6,711 bases of DNA, taken from positions 1 through 6,711 of the forward strand of contig CAIWET010000329.1 in assembly GCA_903911805.1 (NCBI GenBank). Reading direction: 5' to 3'. A program made the translations under genes and the position numbers. Of the stretch, positions 1 through 6,615 are shown piece after piece. This DNA is from an uncultured Ignavibacteria bacterium (GTDB lineage Bacteria; Bacteroidota; Ignavibacteria; Kapaibacteriales; UBA2268). The notes below the pieces were generated by a model. That model was not told the origin of the DNA, made no database searches, and was given only the letters and a program-made list of their open reading frames with translations. Each line of letters opens with the position of its first letter. Within the stretch, counting starts at the first letter, position 1.

Positions 1-124
1 AATTATTTTTATAATTTTCATTGATGATATCAAATGAAAAATATATTATTGCTCCGGTTAATATAATTATTATTGATATATAACCAAAAAATATTTTAGT
101 AAAAATTGATCTTATTTTATTCAT
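1..124 (-). CDS. N-terminus of a membrane protein, probably PhoR-like sensor histidine kinase (partial)
   Basis: Reading down from an ATG at 122-124 gives 41 open codons that run off the window edge. The peptide starts MNKIRSIFTKIFFGYIS, a short basic cytoplasmic start, then a very hydrophobic stretch at about residues 12-32 with a glycine at 14, then a polar segment (DIINENYKNN). A short basic start, one membrane helix and a polar extracytoplasmic segment is the usual opening of PhoR-type histidine kinases. The start lies inside the end of phoU and overlaps it by 8 nt (ATGAATAA, where TAA is the phoU stop), which suggests translational coupling. A GCGGA sequence sits about 9 nt upstream. Following phoU in a pst operon, a PhoR-like kinase is the likeliest identity. 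No HAMP, kinase or PAS region is visible here, so that part is inference from position and topology. Another single-helix membrane protein is possible. Confidence 0.62.
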   Translation of the reverse strand, partial: MNKIRSIFTKIFFGYISIIIILTGAIIYFSFDIINENYKNN

Positions 125-830
125 TTGTTTTTTCCGCAAATATGTCGTGAATTGATAAATCTTCTATATCGTTATGTTTGGAAATGCTTGGTTCATAAAT
201 GTATATTAGTTCTTGTGCAATAGTTTTAGCACTCTTAGATATTAAATCTAATAACCTGTTTACATCAAGCAAAATAGCATATGAATCAATATTTGAGCTA
301 TCAGCTTTCATCAACGATAAAAGATTATTAAAATTATCTTTAAATAAAATGTTTACAATTTCTTCTATTTTTAGAATATCTAATGCAAGATTAACATTTT
401 CATCTACAAAAGAATCCAATACTTTACCAATCATTTTGATAACATGTTCAGACATTTCTTTTATTTTTGTCTTATTGATGATTTCTGAAGTAAATATTGT
501 TCTGGCAACATCATCAATCATTTCTGTAGTATAATCACCAATAATCTCAAAATAAATATCAATCTGTAGAGCTGCTAATATTAATCTTAAATCTCTGGCT
601 ACAGGTTGATGCAAAGCAATAATTCTAATGCACTGTTTATCGATTTTCAAATCAAGTTTATCAACCTTTTCCTCAAGTTCCATAACTTGTTTAGCTAGTT
701 CTATGTTGCTATTTAGTATAGAACTTACTGACATTTCTATTTGTTGCTGAACTAAGCTACCCATTCTAACTAATCTATAACGAAGTTTGTTTAGTTCTTG
801 ATCGTAATTTTTTAAAACGTGTCCATTCAT
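117..830 (-). CDS. phoU: PhoU, phosphate transport regulator
   Basis: The 237-residue product has the usual length for PhoU, a cytoplasmic all-helical protein made of two similar three-helix bundles. It passes the state of the Pst transporter to the PhoR kinase and represses the Pho regulon when phosphate is plentiful. The family's QPVARDLR segment is at residues 75-82, followed by the first metal-binding E-xxx-D motif (FEIIGD, E95 and D99). In the second bundle the matching position reads LLDLISKSA (residues 193-201): D195 replaces the usual Glu and K199 the usual Asp, so this metal site looks lost or altered. The acidic tail after about residue 213 is variable. The ATG at 828-830 follows a weak GGAT sequence. 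The gene lies 43 nt after pstB, with no clear promoter in the gap, and overlaps the next gene by 8 nt, so it is probably read in the same transcript. Confidence 0.95.
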   Translation of the reverse strand: MNGHVLKNYDQELNKLRYRLVRMGSLVQQQIEMSVSSILNSNIELAKQVMELEEKVDKLDLKIDKQCIRIIALHQPVARDLRLILAALQIDIYFEIIGDYTTEMIDDVARTIFTSEIINKTKIKEMSEHVIKMIGKVLDSFVDENVNLALDILKIEEIVNILFKDNFNNLLSLMKADSSNIDSYAILLDVNRLLDLISKSAKTIAQELIYIYEPSISKHNDIEDLSIHDIFAEKTNE

Positions 831-873
831 ATTTTATCCAATTTTTTTATGCAATTTAGTAAAAAATTAATTA

Positions 874-1632
874 TTAACCGAATCTTCCAGTAATATATTC
901 TTCAGTTTTTTTATTATAAGGATTAGTAAAGATAGTTGTAGTCTTATCCATTTCAATTAATTCGCCAATATAAAAGAAAGCAGTAAAATCGCTAACTCTT
1001 GCAGCTTGTTGCATATTATGGGTTACAATTACAATTGTATAGTCAGTTTTCAATTCGTGGATTAATTCTTCAATTTTTGAAGTTGAAATTGGATCTAACG
1101 CAGAGGCCGGTTCATCCATCAAAATAATATCAGGATTAACAGCTAAAGCTCTTGCTATACATAATCTCTGTTGTTGTCCACCAGATAATCCCATAGCTGA
1201 ACTTTTTAATCTATCTTTTACTTCATCCCAAATTGCGGCTCTAATTAAACTAGTTTCAACTATTTCATCCAATGTTGATTTGCCTGAGATACCATTTACT
1301 CTTGGACCATAAGCAATATTATCATAAATCGATTTTGGGAATGGATTCGATTTTTGGAAAACCATTCCAATTCTTTTTCTTAATTGAACAACATCAATAT
1401 TTTTATCATAAATATTAATATCATCAATAATAACATCTCCATTAATCTTAACTCCGGGAATTAAATCATTCATTCTGTTTAAAGAACGTAAAAAAGTAGA
1501 TTTTCCGCAGCCAGAAGGCCCAATAAAAGCAGTAACTCTTTTTTCTGGAATTTCCATAGAAATGTCAATTAAAGCTTGTTTAGCACCATAAAAGAGATTC
1601 AATTTGTCTGTCTTGATTTTTGTTTTTTTCAT
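874..1632 (-). CDS. pstB: Phosphate ABC transporter ATP-binding protein PstB
   Basis: This 252-residue protein is the ATPase of the high-affinity phosphate importer. It works as a dimer on the cytoplasmic face of PstC-PstA. All ABC motifs are intact: Walker A GPSGCGKST at 38-46, Q-loop Gln93 in VFQKSNPFP, signature LSGGQQQR at 149-156, Walker B IILMDEP at 169-175 with catalytic Glu174, D-loop SALD at 177-180, and switch His205. The SNPFPKSIYDNIAYGPR stretch after the Q-loop is typical of PstB and separates it from other importers' ATPases. Length is normal for the family. It starts 12 nt after the pstA stop with no recognisable Shine-Dalgarno sequence, which suggests coupling to pstA translation or the weak use of that sequence seen in Bacteroidota. 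Confidence 0.98.
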   Translation of the reverse strand: MKKTKIKTDKLNLFYGAKQALIDISMEIPEKRVTAFIGPSGCGKSTFLRSLNRMNDLIPGVKINGDVIIDDINIYDKNIDVVQLRKRIGMVFQKSNPFPKSIYDNIAYGPRVNGISGKSTLDEIVETSLIRAAIWDEVKDRLKSSAMGLSGGQQQRLCIARALAVNPDIILMDEPASALDPISTSKIEELIHELKTDYTIVIVTHNMQQAARVSDFTAFFYIGELIEMDKTTTIFTNPYNKKTEEYITGRFG

Positions 1633-1644
1633 AATAATTTTTTA

Positions 1645-2829
1645 TTAATATGCTCTGGATCTAATTCTTGAACGAATAAAAATAGCTGTAAAATTCAAAA
1701 TAAAAGTTAATAATAATAATACCAAAGTTGTTGCATATTGCAAAGGTAATGTTAAATCAACATTCGTTGATTGTGTTGACAATACATAGATGTGGTAACC
1801 TAAATGCATAAATTGCGAAGAAAATGAACCTGGTAAGTCTGGAAGGTAATATGCCACACCTGTAAATAATATAGGGGCAACCTCACCAGCTCCTCTGCTG
1901 ATTGTAAGAATTGTACCTGTTAAAATTCCAGTATAAGCTCCTGGTAAAACAATTTTTCTAATAGTAGTAAATTTTGTTGCACCCAATGCAAGACTTGCTT
2001 CCCTTAAATCTCGTGGTATTGTTTTAATGGCTTCTTCAACTGAAACAATAACAACTGGTAAAGTTAGTAAAGCCATAGTTAAAGCAGCCCAAATCAAAGC
2101 AGGTTGAGCCCATTTCGGTCTGATTTTAGATTTAAAGAAATTTATGGCATCATCATTGCTGATTTCAGTTTCAGGACCATATGTGTCAGTCATTAGTTTA
2201 ACATTGTCAATTTCTTGATTCCAATATGAAGCATCTTTAGAGGTTAAATAATTTTTGATTTTCTCATCTGTTGCCTTTCCATTGCCAGCAAATGGTGAAT
2301 CTGTTGCAACAAAAAGAGTTTTTAAATTTTCAATTTTTCTATTTGCTTCAAATGAATCCATATTTTTACCAACAAAACTAACAAAAAAGCCTAATCCAAA
2401 AAGCCCAAATACAATTGCAGGAACTCCTGCTAATGTATTAACAGCAAAACGAATTGACCTTGTTATTATAGAATTCTCTTTAGCATATTCAGCTAAATAA
2501 ATTGCAGTAATAGTTCCAATTGGTACACAAATTAAAGACATTATCAATACCAATAAAGATGTTCCAACCAAAGCTGGAAAAATTCCACCTTGTGTTAATC
2601 CTTCTAATGGAGGTTGAGTTAAAAATTCCCAAGTTAGATTTGCTTTTCCTAATAGGAAAATATGCACTAAAAGGTAAATAATAAAAGTGATTATGAATAC
2701 AGCTGATAATCCACTAACTGAAACAAAGAACTTTTCGCTTACCATTTTTTTATTGCGTATGGATAGTTTTCTATAAACTAACCAACCAGCAACTAATCCG
2801 ATTATACTTATTAATAACGTTATAAACAC
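1645..2829 (-). CDS. pstA: Phosphate ABC transporter permease PstA, with N-terminal helix and periplasmic insertion
   Basis: One half of the inner-membrane phosphate channel. It has the permease core: membrane segments at about 85-112, 129-152, 241-263, 298-325 and 363-385, and the cytoplasmic EAA loop EASLALGATKFTTIRKIVLP at 277-296 that docks on PstB. The segment SRGAGEVAPILFTG at 311-324 is typical of PstA. At 394 residues it is about 100 longer than most PstA proteins. The surplus is an extra hydrophobic helix at 2-19 ahead of the usual first one (about 39-60), and a polar stretch of about 85 residues (154-240) between the third and fourth core helices, placed by topology on the periplasmic side. 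The start is GTG at 2827-2829, right after the pstC stop (TAAGTG), with AAGGAAA just upstream. The next candidate start, Met29, lacks such a site. Confidence 0.95.
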   Translation of the reverse strand: MFITLLISIIGLVAGWLVYRKLSIRNKKMVSEKFFVSVSGLSAVFIITFIIYLLVHIFLLGKANLTWEFLTQPPLEGLTQGGIFPALVGTSLLVLIMSLICVPIGTITAIYLAEYAKENSIITRSIRFAVNTLAGVPAIVFGLFGLGFFVSFVGKNMDSFEANRKIENLKTLFVATDSPFAGNGKATDEKIKNYLTSKDASYWNQEIDNVKLMTDTYGPETEISNDDAINFFKSKIRPKWAQPALIWAALTMALLTLPVVIVSVEEAIKTIPRDLREASLALGATKFTTIRKIVLPGAYTGILTGTILTISRGAGEVAPILFTGVAYYLPDLPGSFSSQFMHLGYHIYVLSTQSTNVDLTLPLQYATTLVLLLLTFILNFTAIFIRSRIRSRAY

Positions 2830-4353
2830 TTAGTTTCCTTGGATTTTTTTCATTAATTTTTTTCTAATATAAAACTCTGCAAATGCATTTAATGCAAAAG
2901 TGATTATGAATAGGACTGCCCCAATTAAAAATAGAACTCCATAATGAACTCCTCTAAATTCAACTTCAGCCATTTCAGAGCCAATTGTGGCGGCTAAAGT
3001 TCGGACAGATTCAAAAATATTTGCTGAATTAAGAGCAGCATTTCCTGTTGCCATTAATGCAATCATTGTTTCGCCAAATGCTCTTCCAAATCCTAATATC
3101 AATGCTGCAAAAACACCTGGCAATGCAGATGGAAGAATTACTCTCCAAGCAGTTTGCCATTTTGATGCACCTAAAGCTAAACTTGCTTCTTTCATATAAG
3201 TTGGAACAGCATTTAATGCATCTTCAGTTACTGTATAAATAATTGGAATAACAGCCATTGACATACCAATACCACCAACGAAGGAATTTAACCGAAAGGT
3301 TGTTCCAAAGAAGGTTTGAATAACACTCGCTAATGTAATTAAACAAAAGAAACCGATAACAACTGAAGGGAAACCTGCTAAAATTTCAATTGCAGGTTTA
3401 ATAATCTCTTTAAGCCACTTTGGAGCAAATGCAACAGTAAAAATTGCTGCAAATATTGCTAAAGGAGCTGCTATTGCAATACCAATCAATGTTACTTTTA
3501 AAGCACCTACAAATAAAGGAATAAAACTAAATTTTGCATTTGTACTAATTGGTTGCCAAATATATGCTGGTTTACTATCAATATAATCATTTGATAATAA
3601 TACATCTTTAAAAGTAATAGGTTTCTCAGCATATCCATCTTCTAGAGAAGTTGCTGTTTCAGTAACTTCTGTGTTAGTCTCAGTAGTAGAAATATTATTT
3701 TGATTAATATCTTGATTGGATGATGTGGCAGAACCATAAGTTTCAGGTTTAACTTCCTCATTTGGAGTAGATGTATTTGAGCCATAGGTCTCAGGCTTAA
3801 CTTCATCAGAAGTACTAGATCTTTTCGTACCGTAAGTTTCAGGTTTAACTTCCTCAGTTGAAGAATTTTTTGAACCATAAGTTTCAGATTTAATTTCCTC
3901 AGTTTTATTTGAAGAAGAAGTTGAGCCATATTTCTCTTGTACTAATTCATCAGTAGAAGTTGAGCTACCATATTTTTCTTGTTTCAATTCTTCATTTTGA
4001 GAAGGGGAAGAGCCATACTTTTCTTGAACAGGTTCTGAAGTACTTGAAGTGGAAGAGCCATAAGTCTCTTGCTGCATTTCAGCACCAGTTTGTTTGGTAG
4101 TTTCGGTTGAATTATTATTAGTACTAATTATTTCTGTTTTTACATTTTTATCTTTAATTGGTAAGAAAGCAAAAGATGCTTCCTGAAAAACATAATAAAA
4201 TATAGCAAAAATTGTAAAAATTGAAATAAAAGCTGTCAATCTAATAATATTTTCTGCTAAAAATTCACCAATGTAAAGCTTCTTACCATAAGCTAAAGGC
4301 TTATGAGTAATATATTCTTTTTTTTCTTCAACTATTTCAGTATTATTTTCCAT
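2830..4353 (-). CDS. pstC: Phosphate ABC transporter permease PstC with large repeat-bearing periplasmic loop
   Basis: The other half of the phosphate channel. Six membrane segments fit the family: about 38-56, 276-308, 329-350, 357-375, 410-437 and 471-493. The EAA loop EASLALGASKWQTAWRVILP at 389-408 lies on the cytoplasmic side, and GFGRAFGETMIALMATG (421-437) is the typical PstC segment. The protein has 507 residues where about 300 is usual. Nearly all the surplus is in the loop between helices 1 and 2, which topology places in the periplasm (about 60-270). Residues 94-220 of it are eight tandem units centred on E(T/K)YGS, rich in Ser, Thr and Glu; more Thr/Glu-rich sequence follows to about 240. 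The frame is open throughout and the core is complete, so this is an in-frame expansion of an apparently working gene. No strong Shine-Dalgarno sequence precedes the ATG. The gene lies 79 nt after pstS, beyond a terminator-like hairpin. Confidence 0.95.
   Translation of the reverse strand: MENNTEIVEEKKEYITHKPLAYGKKLYIGEFLAENIIRLTAFISIFTIFAIFYYVFQEASFAFLPIKDKNVKTEIISTNNNSTETTKQTGAEMQQETYGSSTSSTSEPVQEKYGSSPSQNEELKQEKYGSSTSTDELVQEKYGSTSSSNKTEEIKSETYGSKNSSTEEVKPETYGTKRSSTSDEVKPETYGSNTSTPNEEVKPETYGSATSSNQDINQNNISTTETNTEVTETATSLEDGYAEKPITFKDVLLSNDYIDSKPAYIWQPISTNAKFSFIPLFVGALKVTLIGIAIAAPLAIFAAIFTVAFAPKWLKEIIKPAIEILAGFPSVVIGFFCLITLASVIQTFFGTTFRLNSFVGGIGMSMAVIPIIYTVTEDALNAVPTYMKEASLALGASKWQTAWRVILPSALPGVFAALILGFGRAFGETMIALMATGNAALNSANIFESVRTLAATIGSEMAEVEFRGVHYGVLFLIGAVLFIITFALNAFAEFYIRKKLMKKIQGN
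2834..2840 (-). promoter_or_regulatory. Shine-Dalgarno site that decides the GTG start of pstA
   Basis: Minus-strand AAGGAAA lies four bases before GTG (seven from the AAGG core). It sits inside the last codons of pstC, and its position supports the non-ATG start that abuts the pstC stop codon. It is one of only two convincing ribosome sites in the window. Confidence 0.75.
3694..4074 (-). repeat. Tandem in-frame repeats inside pstC (eight YG units)
   Basis: The encoded peptide has eight copies of a unit with approximate consensus (Q/P)E(T/K)YGSxxSSxxEEVK. The Tyr-Gly pairs are at residues 98, 113, 128, 142, 159, 174, 190 and 206, so units are 14-17 residues (42-51 bp). Two subfamilies occur in blocks: QEKYGS in the middle three and PETYG(S/T) in the last three, with hybrid first and fifth copies (QETYGS, SETYGS). 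The DNA is also repetitive; variants of plus-strand ccataagtttcaggtttaac recur. All length differences are multiples of three. This pattern suggests growth by slippage or unequal crossing-over under selection for an open frame. Confidence 0.93.
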
Positions 4354-4374
4354 TAATTCTTTTATACATTTATT

Positions 4375-4415
4375 CTAATAAAATTAAAATGGCGGAATTA
4401 ATAATTCCGCCATTT
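4375..4415 (-). terminator. Terminator-like hairpin between pstS and pstC
   Basis: A nearly perfect palindrome at 4387-4415 can pair for up to 14 bp around AATGGCGGAATTA (the innermost pairs must open to form a loop). Its GC-rich centre GGCGG/CCGCC stands out in this AT-rich DNA. On the minus strand the stem is followed by TAATTTTATTAG, a T-rich tract, as in a rho-independent terminator. It begins 18 nt after the pstS stop and pstC has no evident promoter of its own. The likely effect is partial termination or 3'-end protection of pstS mRNA, giving more PstS than PstCAB. Whether it stops transcription partly or fully cannot be seen. Confidence 0.8.
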
Positions 4416-4432
4416 GTTAAATATTCTATTAA

Positions 4433-5245
4433 TTAAAGTGGGAAATAACCAACTTCTTTAACTAATTTTTGTCCTTCAGGTGATAAAACCCAATCAATGA
4501 ATTTTTTTACATTACCTGTAGGTTTTGATTTTGTGTACATATAAAGTGATCTTGAAATAGGATATTTACCTTTTCCAATATTTGCTTCAGTAGGTTCAAT
4601 ACCATTAATATTACACATTTTAACACCTTTGCTATAACCGTGTCCACCATATCCGATTCCATTAGGATCTTTCGATACGGCATTAACGACAGCAGCAGTA
4701 CCAGGTAAATTTTGGCAAGAAGGAGTATAATCTTGACCTTTTAAAACATTATCTTTAAAATAAACATAAGTACCTGAATTATTTTCACGTGAGTAGAGAA
4801 TAATCTTAGCATCTTTTCCGCCTAATTCTTTCCAATTAGTAATTTTACCAGTATAAATTGATTTTAACTGATCCATTGAAATATTACTAACAGAATTACT
4901 TGGATTTAAATAAACTGTTATACCATCTTTAGCACAAGCAATTTCAACACCCATTGTTCCAAATCTTTCTTTCAATTTTTGAATTTCTGATTTTTTCATT
5001 GGTCTTGAAGAATTACAAATATCTGTAGTTCCATTTAATAATGCTGAAATACCTGTTCCTGATCCACCGCCAGTTACTTGTATAGATACATCTGCATTTT
5101 TACCCATATATTTTTCAGCCCATCTCTGTGATAAAATCACCATTGTGTCTGAACCTTTAATTGTGATTTTTTCTTGAGCAAAAAAGCTCATAGATAAAAC
5201 AGCTGTCAATACTATTGCAATTGAGAGAATTATTTTCTTTTTCAT
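4433..5245 (-). CDS. pstS: Periplasmic phosphate-binding protein PstS
   Basis: A 270-residue solute-binding protein that captures phosphate in the periplasm and delivers it to PstC-PstA. Residues 1-23 form a signal peptide (KKK, then a hydrophobic core) with a probable cut at SFFA/QEK; there is no lipobox cysteine, so it should be soluble. Phosphate-contact segments of the family are clear: GSDTM at 31-35, GGGSGTG at 59-65, SSRPMK at 79-84 and SRENNSGTY at 152-160. It belongs to the shorter PstS type of about 270 residues. Four cysteines (77, 104, 177, 211) occur in the mature part and could form disulfides; this is only a possibility. The ATG at 5243-5245 is preceded by an A-tract with AAGG about 10 nt further up. 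It has its own Pho-type promoter. Confidence 0.97.
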   Translation of the reverse strand: MKKKIILSIAIVLTAVLSMSFFAQEKITIKGSDTMVILSQRWAEKYMGKNADVSIQVTGGGSGTGISALLNGTTDICNSSRPMKKSEIQKLKERFGTMGVEIACAKDGITVYLNPSNSVSNISMDQLKSIYTGKITNWKELGGKDAKIILYSRENNSGTYVYFKDNVLKGQDYTPSCQNLPGTAAVVNAVSKDPNGIGYGGHGYSKGVKMCNINGIEPTEANIGKGKYPISRSLYMYTKSKPTGNVKKFIDWVLSPEGQKLVKEVGYFPL

Positions 5246-5289
5246 TTTTTTTTAAACCTTAATTTTTAAATTACTTATTTTTAACATTA

Positions 5290-5297
5290 CAAAATTA
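5290..5297 (-). promoter_or_regulatory. Bacteroidota-type -10 element of pstS
   Basis: Minus-strand TAATTTTG matches the TAnnTTTG -10 consensus described for the Bacteroidota primary sigma factor. It begins exactly 9 bp after the last 11-bp repeat. The porin promoter has GAATTTTG at the identical spacing. Transcription would start about 7 bp further on, giving a leader of roughly 35-40 nt. Confidence 0.65.
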
Positions 5298-5306
5298 TCT
5301 AATTTG

Positions 5307-5346
5307 TTTAAAGATAGAATTAAGGAATTGTTAAGATTGTGTTAAG
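5307..5346 (-). promoter_or_regulatory. Pho box upstream of pstS: four repeats at 11-bp phase
   Basis: Read on the minus strand, the heptamers CTTAACA (5340-5346), CTTAACA (5329-5335), CTTAATT (5318-5324) and CTTTAAA (5307-5313) are each separated by exactly 4 bp, giving an 11-bp period. PhoB/PhoP-family response regulators bind direct repeats with this 7+4 design, and the TTAACA core resembles the TT(A/C/T)ACA repeats known for Bacillus PhoP. Four repeats would hold two regulator dimers. There is no separate -35 element, as expected if the box replaces it. Which regulator binds is inferred from the setting. Confidence 0.8.
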
Positions 5347-5361
5347 TCGCAACAACTCCTT
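5322..5361 (-). other. Inverted repeat between porin and pstS, overlapping the Pho box
   Basis: Minus-strand AAGGAGTTGTT (5351-5361) can pair with AACAATTCCTT (5322-5332) over 11 bp including one G-T pair, enclosing an 18-nt loop. It begins 12 nt after the porin stop. As RNA it could protect the 3' end of the porin message or weakly stop it, though no good T-run follows. The right arm lies in the Pho-box repeats, so part of the symmetry may be accidental. Confidence 0.4.
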
Positions 5362-5373
5362 AAAAATCAATAA

Positions 5374-6609
5374 TTAAAACTTATATTGAAGTCTTAAAGT
5401 TAATGCATTATCGATAGGATCTTTATCAACAACACCTGTCTTTATAGTTGTTTTAGGCATATCATACCATAATGAAATTCTAGCATTTTGGAATGTGTAA
5501 TTATGAATACCAACACCTAAAGTGTTTATTGATAAGTCAGCTGATTTTGTAATATCAGATTCAGCAATAGCTGTATTTGGATTATATCCATCATATTTTG
5601 CAGCGAATTGCCATTCTTCTGTAATATTTTTTACTAACATTGCATAAAAACCAGCAAAATCTCTTTTTCTAATTGTTGTTGAAGGCTCATCTGTGTTAGA
5701 ACCCATAATATATTCACCCATTAATTTCATTCCACCTAAGAAATCCCAATATATTTGTGCTTCAGCTCCAAACCAATTTCTTCCAATTTTATCACCAACT
5801 TTATATGTAGTTGAGTCAACTTTATAATTTTCACTTTCAATAACTTTATTTACGTTGGCAATTACGTTACCCAATCTTGCGTGAGCTCCTAAGTCAATAC
5901 TTAAACCTAAATCAGGAAAGGCAAAATCTTTAGTAATTCTTGCCATATAATACAATGGTGCATCGTTATAGTTTGGCCAGAATTGGCTAAGGTCACCTTT
6001 GTAAGTATTATTAAAAGCTGCTAATTGGAATTTGAACCAATCATCATTTTTAAATGTAACCATTGCTCCTAAATCTCTTTCTTTTGGATAAAGAGTTGCA
6101 ATTACTTTTGATCTTTCCATTGATTCTCTAGAACTTGAAGAATATTCAACTTCGTAGTTTGGACGATTAAAAATACCTGCTTGTAATTCAAAATTCTTTG
6201 TCCAAGGGTCAGTAATTGTCATATAGAAATCTTTGATTTCAAAACCTTTATTTGAATAATCAGCAGAAAATACATAATTTGATAAACCTGCATCATATGT
6301 AAATTTAATTCTACCACGACGTACTCTAAAACCTGACTGGTCGAATTCTTTAGCATTGTATGGATTTACACCTAATCCGCTAGATGCCTCTAGTTTGTTA
6401 TATTCCAATTGGAAATAACCACTTATTTTCAATTTCTTTAATGTTGAAACATCACTTACTAAAGTGTTAACAGTTTCATCAATTCCTTCTACTTTACCAT
6501 TAACATCCTCTAATGATATTTGCTTAGTTACTTCGTCTTCAGCTCTTACGTTAAAACTCAAAGTTAAAAACCCTGCTAATAGGATTATCATTTTTAACTT
6601 ATTTCTCAT
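5374..6609 (-). CDS. Outer-membrane phosphate-selective porin (OprO/OprP family)
   Basis: A 411-residue outer-membrane porin expected to admit phosphate or polyphosphate to the periplasm. Residues 1-23 are a signal peptide ending NVRA/EDE. A short heptad-like, charged segment (about 26-60) probably forms a trimerising coiled coil, as in related porins. The beta-barrel starts at ISGYFQLEYNK (62-72) and continues with RVRRGRIKF (95-103) and ESMERSKVIATLYPKERDLG (162-181), features of the OprO/OprP family. The chain ends in LRLQYKF, with the terminal Phe used for barrel assembly. The frame extends to a TTG at 6619-6621, but the ATG at 6607-6609 has a GGAG six bases upstream and starts a better signal peptide, so I chose it. 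Substrate selectivity cannot be read from sequence alone; the Pho-type promoter and pst neighbours favour phosphate. Confidence 0.88.
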   Translation of the reverse strand: MRNKLKMIILLAGFLTLSFNVRAEDEVTKQISLEDVNGKVEGIDETVNTLVSDVSTLKKLKISGYFQLEYNKLEASSGLGVNPYNAKEFDQSGFRVRRGRIKFTYDAGLSNYVFSADYSNKGFEIKDFYMTITDPWTKNFELQAGIFNRPNYEVEYSSSSRESMERSKVIATLYPKERDLGAMVTFKNDDWFKFQLAAFNNTYKGDLSQFWPNYNDAPLYYMARITKDFAFPDLGLSIDLGAHARLGNVIANVNKVIESENYKVDSTTYKVGDKIGRNWFGAEAQIYWDFLGGMKLMGEYIMGSNTDEPSTTIRKRDFAGFYAMLVKNITEEWQFAAKYDGYNPNTAIAESDITKSADLSINTLGVGIHNYTFQNARISLWYDMPKTTIKTGVVDKDPIDNALTLRLQYKF

Positions 6610-6615
6610 AAAAAA

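Noticed and set aside
199..534. Plus-strand open frame of 111 codons opposite phoU
   Set aside because: It is antisense to a clear phoU gene, has no family resemblance and is explained by scarce stops in the complementary frame.
831..873. Possible separate promoter for phoU in the 43-nt gap
   Set aside because: It is AT-rich with no 11-bp repeats and no TAnnTTTG element; readthrough from pstB is simpler.
2255..2500. Plus-strand open frame of 81 codons opposite pstA
   Set aside because: It lies wholly antisense to pstA, has no ribosome site and no recognisable protein features.
2987..3242. Two overlapping plus-strand open frames opposite the pstC core
   Set aside because: Both are antisense to the conserved permease segments, which are clearly the coding frame.
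3642..3929. Minus-strand open frame of 95 codons with repeated LNLKL units
   Set aside because: It is the pstC repeat read in another frame. Its periodicity is inherited from the DNA repeat and its composition is not that of a natural protein.
3694..4074. Repeat block considered as a CRISPR array or mobile repeat
   Set aside because: Units are contiguous, diverged, in frame within pstC and lack constant repeats with unique spacers.
5246..5289. Possible riboswitch in the pstS leader
   Set aside because: The predicted leader is only about 35-40 nt, A/T-rich and without a stable fold.
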